A stretch of DNA of 64,000 bases from Rhodanobacter sp. C03 (GTDB lineage: Bacteria; Pseudomonadota; Gammaproteobacteria; Xanthomonadales; Rhodanobacteraceae), in NCBI RefSeq assembly GCF_002001175.1, contig NZ_MUNT01000001.1:1-64000 (forward strand), given 5' to 3'. The position numbers were made by a program, and so were the translations under genes. Within the stretch, counting starts at the first letter, position 1, and the number at the start of each line of letters is the position of its first letter. The notes under the pieces were generated by a model. The model was not told the DNA's origin. It saw only the letters and a list, made by a program, of their open reading frames with translations, and did no database searches. Shown here in pieces: positions 1 through 6,779 of the stretch.

Positions 1-72
1 GCTCAAACGAACAGCCGTCGCCTTGAAATCATGGGTGTAACGATAGGTGGTTCGCGGGCCTGGCTTGGGCAT
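1..72 (-). CDS. IS3-family transposase OrfA, N-terminal fragment cut by the window edge
   Basis: Only 24 codons are visible, beginning with ATG at 72 and running leftward off the window. The protein starts MPKPGPRTTYRY and continues into an FKATAVRL segment, the typical opening of the helix-turn-helix OrfA protein of IS3/IS911-like elements, which binds IS ends and is joined to the DDE-containing OrfB by frameshifting. The start is supported by position and by the family's usual N-terminus. Function is inferred from this short stretch alone, so subgroup assignment is not possible. Confidence 0.6.
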   Translation of the reverse strand, partial: MPKPGPRTTYRYTHDFKATAVRLS

Positions 73-125
73 CTTGTGGACTCCTGAAGTGGTAGTTCAG
101 GGTGTCCACTAAAGCGAAGGAACTA
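1..125 (-). mobile_element. IS3-family insertion sequence, left end only (element continues beyond the window)
   Basis: The first 72 bases encode, on the minus strand, the N-terminus of an IS3-type OrfA, and the next ~50 bases would be the IS terminus. A GTGGAC word near 108-113 and a GTCCAC word near 77-82 form an inverted pair in this end region. Unbroken attC sequence resumes at about 128, so the boundary lies between roughly 108 and 128. The other end and the transposition genes lie outside the window, so the exact inverted repeat and target duplication cannot be seen. Confidence 0.6.
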
Positions 126-127
126 TC

Positions 128-154
128 CCGTCCGCCTTGAACGAGATGTTAGAC
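128..154 (-). repeat. attC recombination site, truncated by the IS element
   Basis: The half site ccgtccgccttgaacgag followed by a GTTAG core matches the right half of the complete attC sites at 509-565, 828-884 and 1700-1756 base for base. The other half (the TAACGC...TTAAGC side) is missing and is replaced by IS3 sequence. In the minus orientation this site would close the cassette carrying the 113-residue membrane protein. Confidence 0.75.
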
Positions 155-161
155 CACGCCG

Positions 162-503
162 TCACGCTGCAACACTAAGCGGCCACAAGATCGTGCCGCA
201 GACGACGTAGACACCAAGAAATACAGCGAAAATCCAGCCAATGATGCGAACAAAATTGGACGCCGTCGGGTTTGGCTGCCGGTACTTTCCCTGAGGCCCA
301 AACCACATGCATGCGCAAAACAGGCCCCAGGGAAGAAGTACAAGAGGTCCCATGGCAGCGAAGCACAAGATGTTTAACCTTGGATTGTGCCCAACGACAA
401 TTATGGCGAGCAAAATTGCCAACGCGCAGATGGTGACTGCAAGAATGTGCCAGCGATGGCCGACTAATTTCGATGCGAGCGATGTGGCGATCCGTGGGGT
501 CAT
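162..503 (-). CDS. Cassette gene: small integral membrane protein of unknown function
   Basis: The 113-residue product begins MTPRIATSLASK at ATG 503. It has about three or four hydrophobic stretches: around residues 17-35 (HILAVTICALAILLAIIVV), around 43-65 (a Phe/Leu/Trp-rich segment with two Cys) and near the C-terminus (IIGWIFAVFLGVYVVCGTI). It lies between attC 509-565 and the truncated attC at 128-154 and almost fills the cassette, as typical cassette genes do. A longer reading through the neighbouring attC is possible but would translate the recombination site, so the internal ATG is preferred. I recognise no family. Membrane proteins of this size are common among chromosomal-integron cassettes. 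Confidence 0.6.
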   Translation of the reverse strand: MTPRIATSLASKLVGHRWHILAVTICALAILLAIIVVGHNPRLNILCFAAMGPLVLLPWGLFCACMWFGPQGKYRQPNPTASNFVRIIGWIFAVFLGVYVVCGTILWPLSVAA

Positions 504-508
504 AAGTG

Positions 509-565
509 GTCTAACGCTGGAGTTAAGCGGCGGCGAAGCCGTCCGCCTTGAACGAGTAGTTAGAG
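509..565 (-). repeat. attC recombination site
   Basis: A 57-base imperfect palindrome starts GTCTAACGCTGGAGTTAAGC and ends with a GTTAGAG core. On the minus strand it has the attC order R'', left box, central hairpin (GGCGGACGGCTTCGCCGCC), right box and R'. It closes the cassette of the 87-residue gene at 560-823, whose stop codon overlaps it. Confidence 0.88.
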
Positions 566-823
566 CCTGCCACGACGCACCACGCGAAGCCAGATGGCAA
601 CACCTGCAAACACCACAGAAGCGAACAGAACGCCATACCCAGCAATGAGAAGTTGGGATGCTCCGCGACAATACTGCTCAGGTGACGAAAGGCCACTCGG
701 GCCACAATGACCAAAGTGCAGCGACGCCGTACTAAACGCCGTCACCACCATGAGCGCACCCACAACACCAAGCACCATGGAGGAGACGACGAAAAGCCAA
801 GTTGGGATTCGGACTCGCGACAT
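560..823 (-). CDS. Cassette gene: 87-residue membrane protein of unknown function
   Basis: The gene runs from ATG at 823 to a stop inside the following attC site. The product has a hydrophobic N-terminal segment (LFVVSSMVLGVVGALMVVTA, about residues 10-29), a polar loop with two cysteines (HCGPSG and YCRG, about 39-53) and a second hydrophobic segment (about 56-78), ending in a basic RVVRRGRL tail. Two membrane helices joined by a cysteine-bearing loop are therefore likely. No family is recognised. The fit between attC sites 509-565 and 828-884 supports that it is a real cassette gene. Confidence 0.6.
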   Translation of the reverse strand: MSRVRIPTWLFVVSSMVLGVVGALMVVTAFSTASLHFGHCGPSGLSSPEQYCRGASQLLIAGYGVLFASVVFAGVAIWLRVVRRGRL

Positions 824-827
824 AAGG

Positions 828-884
828 CTCTAACGCTAGAGTTAAGCGGCGGCGAAGCCGTCCGCCTTGAACGAAATGTTAGGC
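828..884 (-). repeat. attC recombination site
   Basis: This 57-base site is nearly identical to those at 509-565 and 1700-1756 and carries TAACGCTAGAGTTAAGC, the central GGCGGCGAAGCCGTCC hairpin and a GTTAGGC core. It closes the cassette of the 73-residue gene at 891-1112. Confidence 0.88.
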
Positions 885-890
885 GGCAAT

Positions 891-1112
891 CTAGCTGCCG
901 CCTGACCCCTTTGGAAACATGGCGCCCCAGAAGCCCGAGAGGAGTCCCAATGCAGCGATGACGCCCATGACAAGGAAGACCTTGAAGCCCATCCAGATAC
1001 TTTCTGTGTAGCCGTACACGGTTGCGGGGAGTAGGCAAAATAGGAGCAGCCAGGCAAGCGTGCGCAAGTAGATTGGAACGATCTTTTTATTCAGCCGCGA
1101 GAAGAGTGCCAT
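891..1112 (-). CDS. Cassette gene: 73-residue membrane protein of unknown function
   Basis: The ORF starts at ATG 1112, directly after the attC core at 1118-1124, and ends seven bases before the next attC. The product begins MALFSRLNKKIVPIYLR, has a hydrophobic segment TLAWLLLFCLLPATVYGY (about 18-35) and a second one KVFLVMGVIAALGLLSGFW (about 44-62), and ends GSGGS. Two transmembrane helices are likely. No conserved family is recognised. Length, position and direction match the other cassette genes of the array. Confidence 0.6.
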   Translation of the reverse strand: MALFSRLNKKIVPIYLRTLAWLLLFCLLPATVYGYTESIWMGFKVFLVMGVIAALGLLSGFWGAMFPKGSGGS

Positions 1113-1117
1113 TGCCG

Positions 1118-1180
1118 TCCTAACGCTTGAGTTAAGCGGCGCGCGGCTTTTCGCGCGTCCGCTTGGACGAGTGGTTAGGC
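1118..1180 (-). repeat. attC recombination site, divergent variant
   Basis: The outer boxes (TCCTAACGCTTGAGTTAAGC and a GTTAGGC core) match the other sites, but the centre is different: GGCGCGCGGCTTTTCGCGCGTCC, giving a 63-base site with a longer GC hairpin. It closes the cassette holding the 159-residue gene at 1215-1694. Confidence 0.85.
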
Positions 1181-1214
1181 CTCATCTTAAGGCGATGGGC
1201 TTGAACAGGCGCAC

Positions 1215-1694
1215 TCACAGCATTGACCTCCAAGTAGCAAGGACTGTGCGAACGGCTGGCAGTAAAGAGAGCGTGGTGCCGTCATCCAACGTGACGATGA
1301 CCTCCGCCGCCTCTGCGAACACGCCATAGCCGAACGGTGCTTGAAAGACTCCTGGGGTGGCCGACAATTGCTCTGCCGATGAGAGCTGGCGCGGAACCTT
1401 TTTTGATGAAGCCAACTTCGCATGTTTAGACGCATCTGCCACATCTCGGATTATTGCGAAATCCGGACACTTGGCTTGTACGCTCGTACGCACATTCGCG
1501 ATCTCTTGGTCCATGAGCTTGCGCTCGCGGCTTGCGAAACCGTCGAGCGCGAAATGGTCCGCCATGTGATACAGGACAATTGCAGCGAGCCTGCCGCGAC
1601 GGATGTCGTACGGCGCCTTCTCGAACTCCGCAACTGTAGGCTCGACCGTGTGAGCGAGAAACATTGAGGCGTTTGAGCGCACGGGAACTTCCAT
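1215..1694 (-). CDS. Cassette gene: 159-residue soluble protein of unknown function
   Basis: The product starts MEVPVRSNASMFLAHTVEP at ATG 1694, immediately after the attC core. It has no signal peptide or membrane segment. Visible features are an LAAIVLYHMADHFALDGF stretch in the N-terminal half, a DVADASKHAKL segment near the middle, and an EVIVTLDDGTTLSLLPAV beta-type C-terminal part. The YHMADHF and DASKHAK pieces recall uncharacterised HEPN-like proteins found in mobile regions, but this is only an impression. An upstream in-frame reading would translate the attC site and is rejected. Confidence 0.6.
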   Translation of the reverse strand: MEVPVRSNASMFLAHTVEPTVAEFEKAPYDIRRGRLAAIVLYHMADHFALDGFASRERKLMDQEIANVRTSVQAKCPDFAIIRDVADASKHAKLASSKKVPRQLSSAEQLSATPGVFQAPFGYGVFAEAAEVIVTLDDGTTLSLLPAVRTVLATWRSML

Positions 1695-1699
1695 ATGAG

Positions 1700-1756
1700 G
1701 CCTAACGCTGGAGTTAAGCGGCGGCGAAGCCGTCCGCCTTGAACGAAATGTTAGCT
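1700..1756 (-). repeat. attC recombination site
   Basis: This 57-base site runs GCCTAACGCTGGAGTTAAGC, central GGCGGCGAAGCCGTCC, CTTGAACGAAAT and a GTTAGCT core. It follows the gene at 1751-2302, whose stop codon lies inside its R'' side. Confidence 0.88.
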
Positions 1757-2302
1757 GATCCATCCGGGAACCACCTTATAGAGGGTCCACTTGCCCTCAA
1801 CTTTGTGCATGACCCAAAAGAAACTGCTACCACAACGTAGGTTGCATGACCCCGAAAACTCAACGATCGCCACGTTGCCATCCAAAGAGTAGCCAGGGAG
1901 ACTGAGGTACGAAATGCCGCTGGCGTTTGGGAAAGCTTTGTAGAAGCCAGGCCAGCCCTTTTTTGCCATTGCCGCTTCGATTTCTACCTGAGGCACGGAC
2001 TTGTAGCCAGGACATAGCGAAAGAGTAGGGAGATCATGTGCCGTCTTGTTGCGAAGCAATAGGGAGTTCATCGCGCTTGAATCGAGCTTACTGCTCGATG
2101 TCACGTGATCTACGAACAACGCCTGCGCCGATAGCAGTTCGTATTTCTTTCCCGCATGTGACGCCGCATACTCGCAACGATTCGTAAGGATGGCTGAGAG
2201 GACAGCGATGTCCTCCGTGGGTGAAGGCGCCGCGCTGACGCATCCTGAAAACACGACCAGCGAAGCGAAGATCAGACCTGCAGTGTGTAGAGCGTGTGTC
2301 AT
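1751..2302 (-). CDS. Cassette gene: putative lipoprotein with a secreted unknown domain
   Basis: The 183-residue product begins MTHALHTAGLIFASLVVFSGC, a signal peptide ending in a lipobox-like FSGC (Cys about residue 21), so it is probably exported and lipid-anchored. The rest is soluble with paired cysteines (CNLRC, about 153-157). A C-terminal stretch FFWVMHKVEGKWTLYKVVPG resembles the beta-hairpin of NTF2-like secreted domains, though I cannot assign a family. ATG 2302 lies five bases after a GTTAGCT core site, making this the first cassette from the presumed attI side. No good Shine-Dalgarno precedes it. Confidence 0.65.
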   Translation of the reverse strand: MTHALHTAGLIFASLVVFSGCVSAAPSPTEDIAVLSAILTNRCEYAASHAGKKYELLSAQALFVDHVTSSSKLDSSAMNSLLLRNKTAHDLPTLSLCPGYKSVPQVEIEAAMAKKGWPGFYKAFPNASGISYLSLPGYSLDGNVAIVEFSGSCNLRCGSSFFWVMHKVEGKWTLYKVVPGWIS

Positions 2303-2306
2303 GGTC

Positions 2307-2318
2307 AGCTAACGCTTA
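2307..2318 (-). other. Terminal recombination core site (possible attI remnant)
   Basis: On the minus strand the sequence AATAAGCGTTAGCTGACC contains a GTTAGCT core of the type found at each cassette junction, but no preceding attC palindrome. It therefore marks the proximal border of the array, where an attI site and divergent integrase gene would normally sit. Neither is recognisable between here and 2550. Confidence 0.45.
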
Positions 2319-2504
2319 TTAGACCCCACATCGGGGCATATGCAATGGATGTTCAGGATTCGAAGGCGCTCCGTCAAGCGACTCAAATCTGTGCTGGACA
2401 AAGCTTTCGCTGGTGATGGAATGTGTGCGTATAGCCAAATTGCCTCGTTGCATATCACGCAAATCGAGGTGCTAAGTCTTATTACCCACAATCCGGGGTA
2501 ATAA
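2316..2504. repeat. Pair of similar hairpin-forming repeats bordering a non-coding stretch
   Basis: TTATTAGACCCCACATCGGGG at 2316-2336 and TTATTACCCACAATCCGGGG at 2479-2498 are alike apart from a two-base gap and few changes. Each can fold: CCCC with GGGG in the first, and a perfect nine-base arm pair TTATTACCC / GGGTAATAA at 2479-2487 and 2496-2504 in the second. The 140 bases between them contain no convincing gene. Their role is unknown; operator, terminator or end of a small mobile element are all possible. Confidence 0.4.
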
Positions 2505-2549
2505 ACATCGCTGTTTTGAGCTGTGTGCTGATGTGGCGATCACGCGCGT

Positions 2550-3254
2550 TCACCCGAGCCGCAGCAGCTTCCTCACCGCCGGCAGATTGCGCCGGCTGAT
2601 TTCCGGGCTGAGTTCGGTGCCGTCCAGTCGTGCCAGTACACGACCGTCGGCGAGGGTCTTCACACCGAGCAGGCGTGGCGGCGGCACGAGGCAGTTGCGG
2701 TGCAGGCGGATCAGTTGATCGGGATAAGCCTCTTCCAGCTGGCGCAGGGATTCCTCGATCAGCAGTTCGCCGCGGCGGTGTTGCACCACGACGTATTTCT
2801 CGTCGGCGAGCAGGCAGATCACTTCGGCGAGGGCGATGCGCACTTGTTCGCCGCGCAGGCGGCCGTGCAGGTAGGCGGTCGGTTCGCGTGGTGTGTCGGC
2901 GAGGCGACGTTGGGCGCGCTGCAATGCATCGCGAAGGCGTTCGAGGCGTACCGGTTTGAGCAGGTAGTCGACGGCGCCGAGTTCGAACGCCTTCAGCGCG
3001 TGGGCTTCGTAGGCGGTGCAGAAGATCACCTGCGGCCGCGTACGGCCGGCCAGTCGTTGCGCCACGGCGGTGCCGCTGAGGCCGGGCATGTTGATGTCGA
3101 GCAGCAGCACGTCCGGCTGCAGGTCGCCGAGTGATCCGAGTGCGGCTTCGCCGTCGCCGATGCTGCCGACGATTTCGATGCCTTCGCATTCGCCGAGCAG
3201 GGCGGCCAGTCGCGCGCGTGCCAGCGGTTCGTCGTCGACGATCAGCGCGCGCAT
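2550..3254 (-). CDS. algR: LytTR-family response regulator (AlgR-like)
   Basis: The 234-residue protein has an N-terminal receiver domain (about 1-120) with acidic pocket D7-D8, phospho-acceptor D53 in LLLDINMPG, a T/S-bearing CTAYEAHA strand and the conserved Lys in YLLKPV. A C-terminal LytTR DNA-binding domain follows (about 130-234; ICLLADEKYVVV, LIRLHRNCLVP). This is the layout of AlgR/LytR regulators. It overlaps the upstream kinase gene by one base (TGATG), showing a co-transcribed two-component system. In pseudomonads and xanthomonads AlgZ/AlgR control motility and surface traits; which targets apply here cannot be read. The start ATG 3254 is fixed by the overlap. Confidence 0.9.
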   Translation of the reverse strand: MRALIVDDEPLARARLAALLGECEGIEIVGSIGDGEAALGSLGDLQPDVLLLDINMPGLSGTAVAQRLAGRTRPQVIFCTAYEAHALKAFELGAVDYLLKPVRLERLRDALQRAQRRLADTPREPTAYLHGRLRGEQVRIALAEVICLLADEKYVVVQHRRGELLIEESLRQLEEAYPDQLIRLHRNCLVPPPRLLGVKTLADGRVLARLDGTELSPEISRRNLPAVRKLLRLG

Positions 3255-4306
3255 CAGGCGGAGGTTCCCGGCAGTTGCAGCACCACCACGTAGCGATCGC
3301 CCTGAGCACCGGCCTGCACCCTGGCTTGCGGGCCATAGCGATAGGCCACGCGCCGGCGCACGCTGTCCAGGCCGTGACCGTTGCCGGCTATGGCCGGTGT
3401 GTCTGGCAGCGGATTGCTGATCTCGATGCGGATGCCGTCGCCGTCACGTTGTCCGCGCAGGCTCACTTCGCCACCTTCGCGCAGTGGCTGGACGCCGTGG
3501 CGTACCGCGTTTTCCACCAGCGGCTGCAGCAGCAGGCGCGGCAGCGGGAAGTCGGCGGGCAGGTCATCCAGTTCGCGTTGCACGTGCAGGCGCGCGCCGA
3601 GGCGCAGCTGTTCGATCGCCAGGTAACGCTCGACCAGCGCCAGCTCCTCGCCCAGTGTGCCGTCGCTGGTGTCGTGTTGGCCCAGCGCGGCGCGGAACAG
3701 TTCGGACAGGTCTTCCACGGTGCGTTCGGCGGCGGCCGGATCGACCCGGATCAGTGCGGCCACCGTATTCATGCTGTTGAACAGGAAGTGCGGGCGGATA
3801 CGTGCCTGCAGCGCCTCGACCTGCGCTCGCGTCACCGCGGCGAGGCGCGCCTGCCACTGCCCCAGCACATAGAAGTAGCGCAGCATTGCGGCGCCGAGCA
3901 GGGCGGTGATCAGCACGTTGTCACGCACGAAGAGCGTAGTGCTGCTTTCGATCAGCTGCATCTGCAGGGTGGCGTCCATCCAGTGCGCCAGTGCGCTGGC
4001 GACTGTCACGATCAACAGCATCAGCAGCCACGCGCCGACGTAGGGCATGTGACGGGGCAGCCGCTGCAACAGCGGGCGCAATTTGCACAGCGCCAGGCCG
4101 ATCACCAGCGCCAGCCAATCGACGAACAACATGCCGACGCTGTAGCCGGTCCAGTCGCGCCGGCTGTCGCGCGCCAGCCAGATCACCGTCATCGTCAGTG
4201 CGCACACCACGAACAGCGCGAACAACGCCGGCAGCCGACAGAAGTCCGGCAGCGGGCTGTGCTCGATGCGGCCGCGCGGGCCGCGGCTGGAGGTGGATGC
4301 GCGCAT
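3254..4306 (-). CDS. algZ: LytS/AlgZ-type sensor histidine kinase
   Basis: This 350-residue membrane kinase has four to five hydrophobic segments in residues 25-145. The His_kinase (PF06580-type) motif follows: IRPHFLFNSMNTV with phospho-acceptor H173. The C-terminal ATPase domain shows LLLQPLVENAVRHG (N box) and GNGHGLDSVRRR (G box). It would phosphorylate the LytTR regulator encoded immediately downstream with a one-base overlap. No periplasmic sensor domain of size is visible, so the signal is probably sensed within the membrane region. The start ATG at 4306 gives a normal length for the family. Confidence 0.9.
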   Translation of the reverse strand: MRASTSSRGPRGRIEHSPLPDFCRLPALFALFVVCALTMTVIWLARDSRRDWTGYSVGMLFVDWLALVIGLALCKLRPLLQRLPRHMPYVGAWLLMLLIVTVASALAHWMDATLQMQLIESSTTLFVRDNVLITALLGAAMLRYFYVLGQWQARLAAVTRAQVEALQARIRPHFLFNSMNTVAALIRVDPAAAERTVEDLSELFRAALGQHDTSDGTLGEELALVERYLAIEQLRLGARLHVQRELDDLPADFPLPRLLLQPLVENAVRHGVQPLREGGEVSLRGQRDGDGIRIEISNPLPDTPAIAGNGHGLDSVRRRVAYRYGPQARVQAGAQGDRYVVVLQLPGTSA

Positions 4307-4337
4307 GCGGGCAAGTATGCCGTATGCGCGGGCGTCG

Positions 4338-5000
4338 TTACGCCAGTCGCTGGCTCAGCCAGTGGCGCAGGTCGCCGATCTCTTCGGGGCAGACCGCGTG
4401 TGCCATCAGATAGCTATGCCATTCCACGGCATACCCCAGCGACTGCAGCACATCGCGCGACTCGAGACCGCGTTGCAGGACCACCACCGGATCGACGGTG
4501 CCGTGCCCCCAGAAAATCGGGATGGCGGCGTTCGCCGCGCTGCGTTCGCTGGCGAGTGCCGCATACGTCGGCAGATAGGTCGACAGCGCGATGATGCCGG
4601 CCAGCTTTTCCGCATACTGCAGGCCGGCCGCCAGGGCGATCGCGCCGCCCTGCGAGAAGCCGGCCAGCACGATCCGCTCGCTTGGCACGCCGCGCTCATG
4701 TTCGCGGCCGATCAGGCTTTCCACCGCAGCGACCGACGCGCGCATGCCCGCCTCGTCCTGCCGCGCGTTGAGATCGAACGCGGCGATGTCGTACCACGCG
4801 CGCATCGACATGCCGTTGTTGATCGTCACCGGCCGCACCGGCGCATGCGGAAACACGAAGCGAATCGGTCCCCATGCGCGATCCACCAGTTGCGGCACGA
4901 TCGGCGCGAAATCGTTGCCATCGGCGCCGAGGCCATGCAGCCAGATCACGCTGTAGCGGGAGTTAGCGGCGGTTTCGATTTCGTAGGCGGGCAGGGTCAT
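4338..5000 (-). CDS. Alpha/beta-hydrolase, carboxylesterase/phospholipase family
   Basis: The 220-residue protein matches the compact bacterial carboxylesterase (Abhydrolase_2, EstB-like) family. It opens with strand VIWLHGLGADGNDF, has the nucleophile elbow GFSQGG (S116), an acidic residue in GTVDPVV, and a late histidine in WHSYLMAHAVCPEE. No signal peptide is present, so it is cytoplasmic. Such enzymes hydrolyse short-chain esters or lysophospholipids, but the natural substrate cannot be told. It lies 31 bases upstream of algZ on the same strand and could be co-transcribed with it. Confidence 0.88.
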   Translation of the reverse strand: MTLPAYEIETAANSRYSVIWLHGLGADGNDFAPIVPQLVDRAWGPIRFVFPHAPVRPVTINNGMSMRAWYDIAAFDLNARQDEAGMRASVAAVESLIGREHERGVPSERIVLAGFSQGGAIALAAGLQYAEKLAGIIALSTYLPTYAALASERSAANAAIPIFWGHGTVDPVVVLQRGLESRDVLQSLGYAVEWHSYLMAHAVCPEEIGDLRHWLSQRLA

Positions 5001-5018
5001 GAAAAACTCGACAAGGAT

Positions 5019-5870
5019 TCAGGGTTGCATGACTACGGTCGCAGTCATGCTGGGCTTGAGGACGCTCTGGGAGTTTGTACCATCGTTGTCCAGCGAATAC
5101 CCCGACTGTTTGAGAAACGCCTTCTGGGCTTCGTCGAGATCGTTGGCGACCGCAGGGGGAGCGCCACCGGTTGCAGGATAGGCGACTGCCATGGAAGGTG
5201 ACAATTCCATTCTCTGGGTGATGGTTGCCACTATCTGGATCGTCATGTCGGTAACCATCTTTGCCGCGATGGGTTGTCCATCGACGGTTTCAGGCAGGGC
5301 TGAGCCTCGTTCGTACCACCGCTTCAACGCCGCGGCGAAGAGTTCCTTGTTGGCATCGCTTTGAGCGCCGCCCAGATCCGTCTGGATGTCGGTGACGACG
5401 ACTTTCCCGTCAGCAGTCAGGTCCAGATGCGAGACGGCGACGGCGCCATGAGGCCCCAGCGTGTGCAAGACGCGCTCCGGATAGTCAGGCCCGGTTTTTT
5501 TATCAGGCCCGCCTTTTTTGGGCCCAAGCAGTTTGGGTCCAGCGCCTAAATAGGTGACGCGGATGGCGTATTTTCCATCGGTGTTCTCGCTGGCCTCTAC
5601 CTCCGCGCTGATGAAGCTGTGGACTGGCACGGCTTTGCCACCCTGTTGCACGGGCACGAAGCTCCAGTGCTTCATGGTCTCGTCCAGAATGGCAACAATC
5701 GGCGGCGGGACGTCCTGGTCGGGCTGGATCTGCACGATCTGGCCGTCGGTATTCACGTCGGTGCCGACCTGGTAAGTGTGTTTAAACGCTTTCGGTGCAG
5801 CCGCAGCTTGCGCGGACAACGAGCCCGACAGCAATCCGGCTATGACGATGCTGCGCATGATCGTTTTCAT
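5019..5870 (-). CDS. Secreted TonB-C-like protein, paralogue A
   Basis: The 283-residue protein starts MKTIMRSIVIAGLLSG with a signal peptide ending near AQAAAA; an AGGGGG Shine-Dalgarno in front of ATG 5870 supports this start over a longer reading. The mature N-terminal part (VGTDVNTDGQIVQIQPDQDV, then MKHWSFVPVQQGGKAVPVHS) has the pattern of the TonB C-terminal domain, as in energy-transducer-like proteins. No N-terminal anchor or proline-rich spacer is present, so it is probably a free periplasmic protein and not a true TonB. It is a tandem paralogue of 5985-6758 with the same orientation. Function unknown. Confidence 0.7.
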   Translation of the reverse strand: MKTIMRSIVIAGLLSGSLSAQAAAAPKAFKHTYQVGTDVNTDGQIVQIQPDQDVPPPIVAILDETMKHWSFVPVQQGGKAVPVHSFISAEVEASENTDGKYAIRVTYLGAGPKLLGPKKGGPDKKTGPDYPERVLHTLGPHGAVAVSHLDLTADGKVVVTDIQTDLGGAQSDANKELFAAALKRWYERGSALPETVDGQPIAAKMVTDMTIQIVATITQRMELSPSMAVAYPATGGAPPAVANDLDEAQKAFLKQSGYSLDNDGTNSQSVLKPSMTATVVMQP

Positions 5871-5984
5871 AATGCCCCCTTGGATGACCGCGCCCCTCGC
5901 GGCGACTGCATTATGTCGAGTGTACCGGCAGGCCATCGGCACATTTGTCGCCGCGCCTGCAGCCGACCGCAGCATACGATTGGC

Positions 5985-6758
5985 TCAAGGTTGCAGGGTC
6001 ACCGTATCGACCATGCTCGGCCGCAATACGCTGGAAAGGAGTAGCCGATTGCTGTTTGGGCGGAGGTCGTCATCCGTAAAACCGGCCTGATGCAGAAGCG
6101 TTTTCTCGGATGGGCTGAGCGAGTACGGCACATCTGGAGCAGGACTACCGTTGTCACGGTTGACTTGGTCCAACTCGAATACCACGTAGGTGCGAACGTG
6201 GGCTTCCACTGGCTGGCCATCAACCGTCTCCAGGGTATACGAGGTATGCAGGAACCAATCCTTGGCCGCCTTGGCGAACAACTTGCCATACCCATCCTCG
6301 AACTCGTGCCTCGTATCTGTCACCACCGGGCTTCCGTCCAGCGGAAAATCACCGAGGATCACAACCAAACCGTTTACGTTTGAACGAACGGCAGCGTCCG
6401 GATAGTGCGCGCCGCCCGTGCGATTCCACTTCGGTCCTACACCGACATAGCTGATGCGCAAGCTGTACTTGCCATCCGTCACCGGCAGCGCTTCCAGCTT
6501 GGCCGTGATGAAGGTGTGTGCCGGCGCCGCCTTTCCGTCGTGCTGTGTCGGAACGAAACGCCAATGTTTGATCGCTTCGTCCAGCACGGCGGCGATCTGC
6601 GGGGCAGCGCCTGGCTCCGGCTGTGTCTGCGTCACCTGTCCCTGGGCATCGACATCCGCGCCCACGGTGAAGGTCTGTTCGCGAGTCTGCGTTGCCAGGC
6701 TGGGTGACAGCCACAACATCAACGCGACGATGGCAGTGCAACGTATCAAGCGGTTCAT
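5985..6758 (-). CDS. Secreted TonB-C-like protein, paralogue B
   Basis: The 257-residue product begins MNRLIRCTAIVALMLWLSPS, a signal peptide cleaved around ATQ. It aligns along its whole length with the protein at 5019-5870: shared blocks include VGADVDAQGQV, WRFVPTQHDGKAAPAHTFI, YVGVGPK and LETVDGQPV. The DGKA.P.HTFI block resembles the TonB C-terminal fold. The two genes lie 114 bases apart, each with its own CATAATGC promoter-like word, so they are probably a tandem duplication that has diverged. No interaction partner is visible next to them. Confidence 0.7.
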   Translation of the reverse strand: MNRLIRCTAIVALMLWLSPSLATQTREQTFTVGADVDAQGQVTQTQPEPGAAPQIAAVLDEAIKHWRFVPTQHDGKAAPAHTFITAKLEALPVTDGKYSLRISYVGVGPKWNRTGGAHYPDAAVRSNVNGLVVILGDFPLDGSPVVTDTRHEFEDGYGKLFAKAAKDWFLHTSYTLETVDGQPVEAHVRTYVVFELDQVNRDNGSPAPDVPYSLSPSEKTLLHQAGFTDDDLRPNSNRLLLSSVLRPSMVDTVTLQP

Positions 6759-6779
6759 GGTCTTCCCCCGATGGCTGCC

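Larger units (their letters stand above)
121..2318 (-). mobile_element. Integron cassette array without a visible integrase (CALIN-like), five cassettes reading leftward
   Basis: Five short genes, all on the minus strand and each filling the space between neighbouring attC sites, are arranged head to tail. Read on the minus strand each attC follows its gene, with TCTAAC-type R'' box, CGTTCAAGG left box, GCTTAACTC box and GCGTTAG core, the layout known from class 1 and Xanthomonas chromosomal integrons. The block has visibly lower GC than the flanking genes. The proximal end (2307-2318) carries only a core site; no tyrosine recombinase gene follows before the regulator gene at 2550. Integrase-lacking clusters of attC sites are known as CALINs. 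Confidence 0.85.

Noticed and set aside
2309..2491. 60-codon minus-strand ORF with paired cysteines
   Set aside because: It needs a TTG start inside the palindrome at 2479-2504, has no ribosome site and shows no family resemblance; the region is better described by the hairpin repeats.
3131..4594. 487-codon plus-strand frame across the two-component genes
   Set aside because: It covers parts of three recognisable minus-strand genes and shows only mirror-frame composition.
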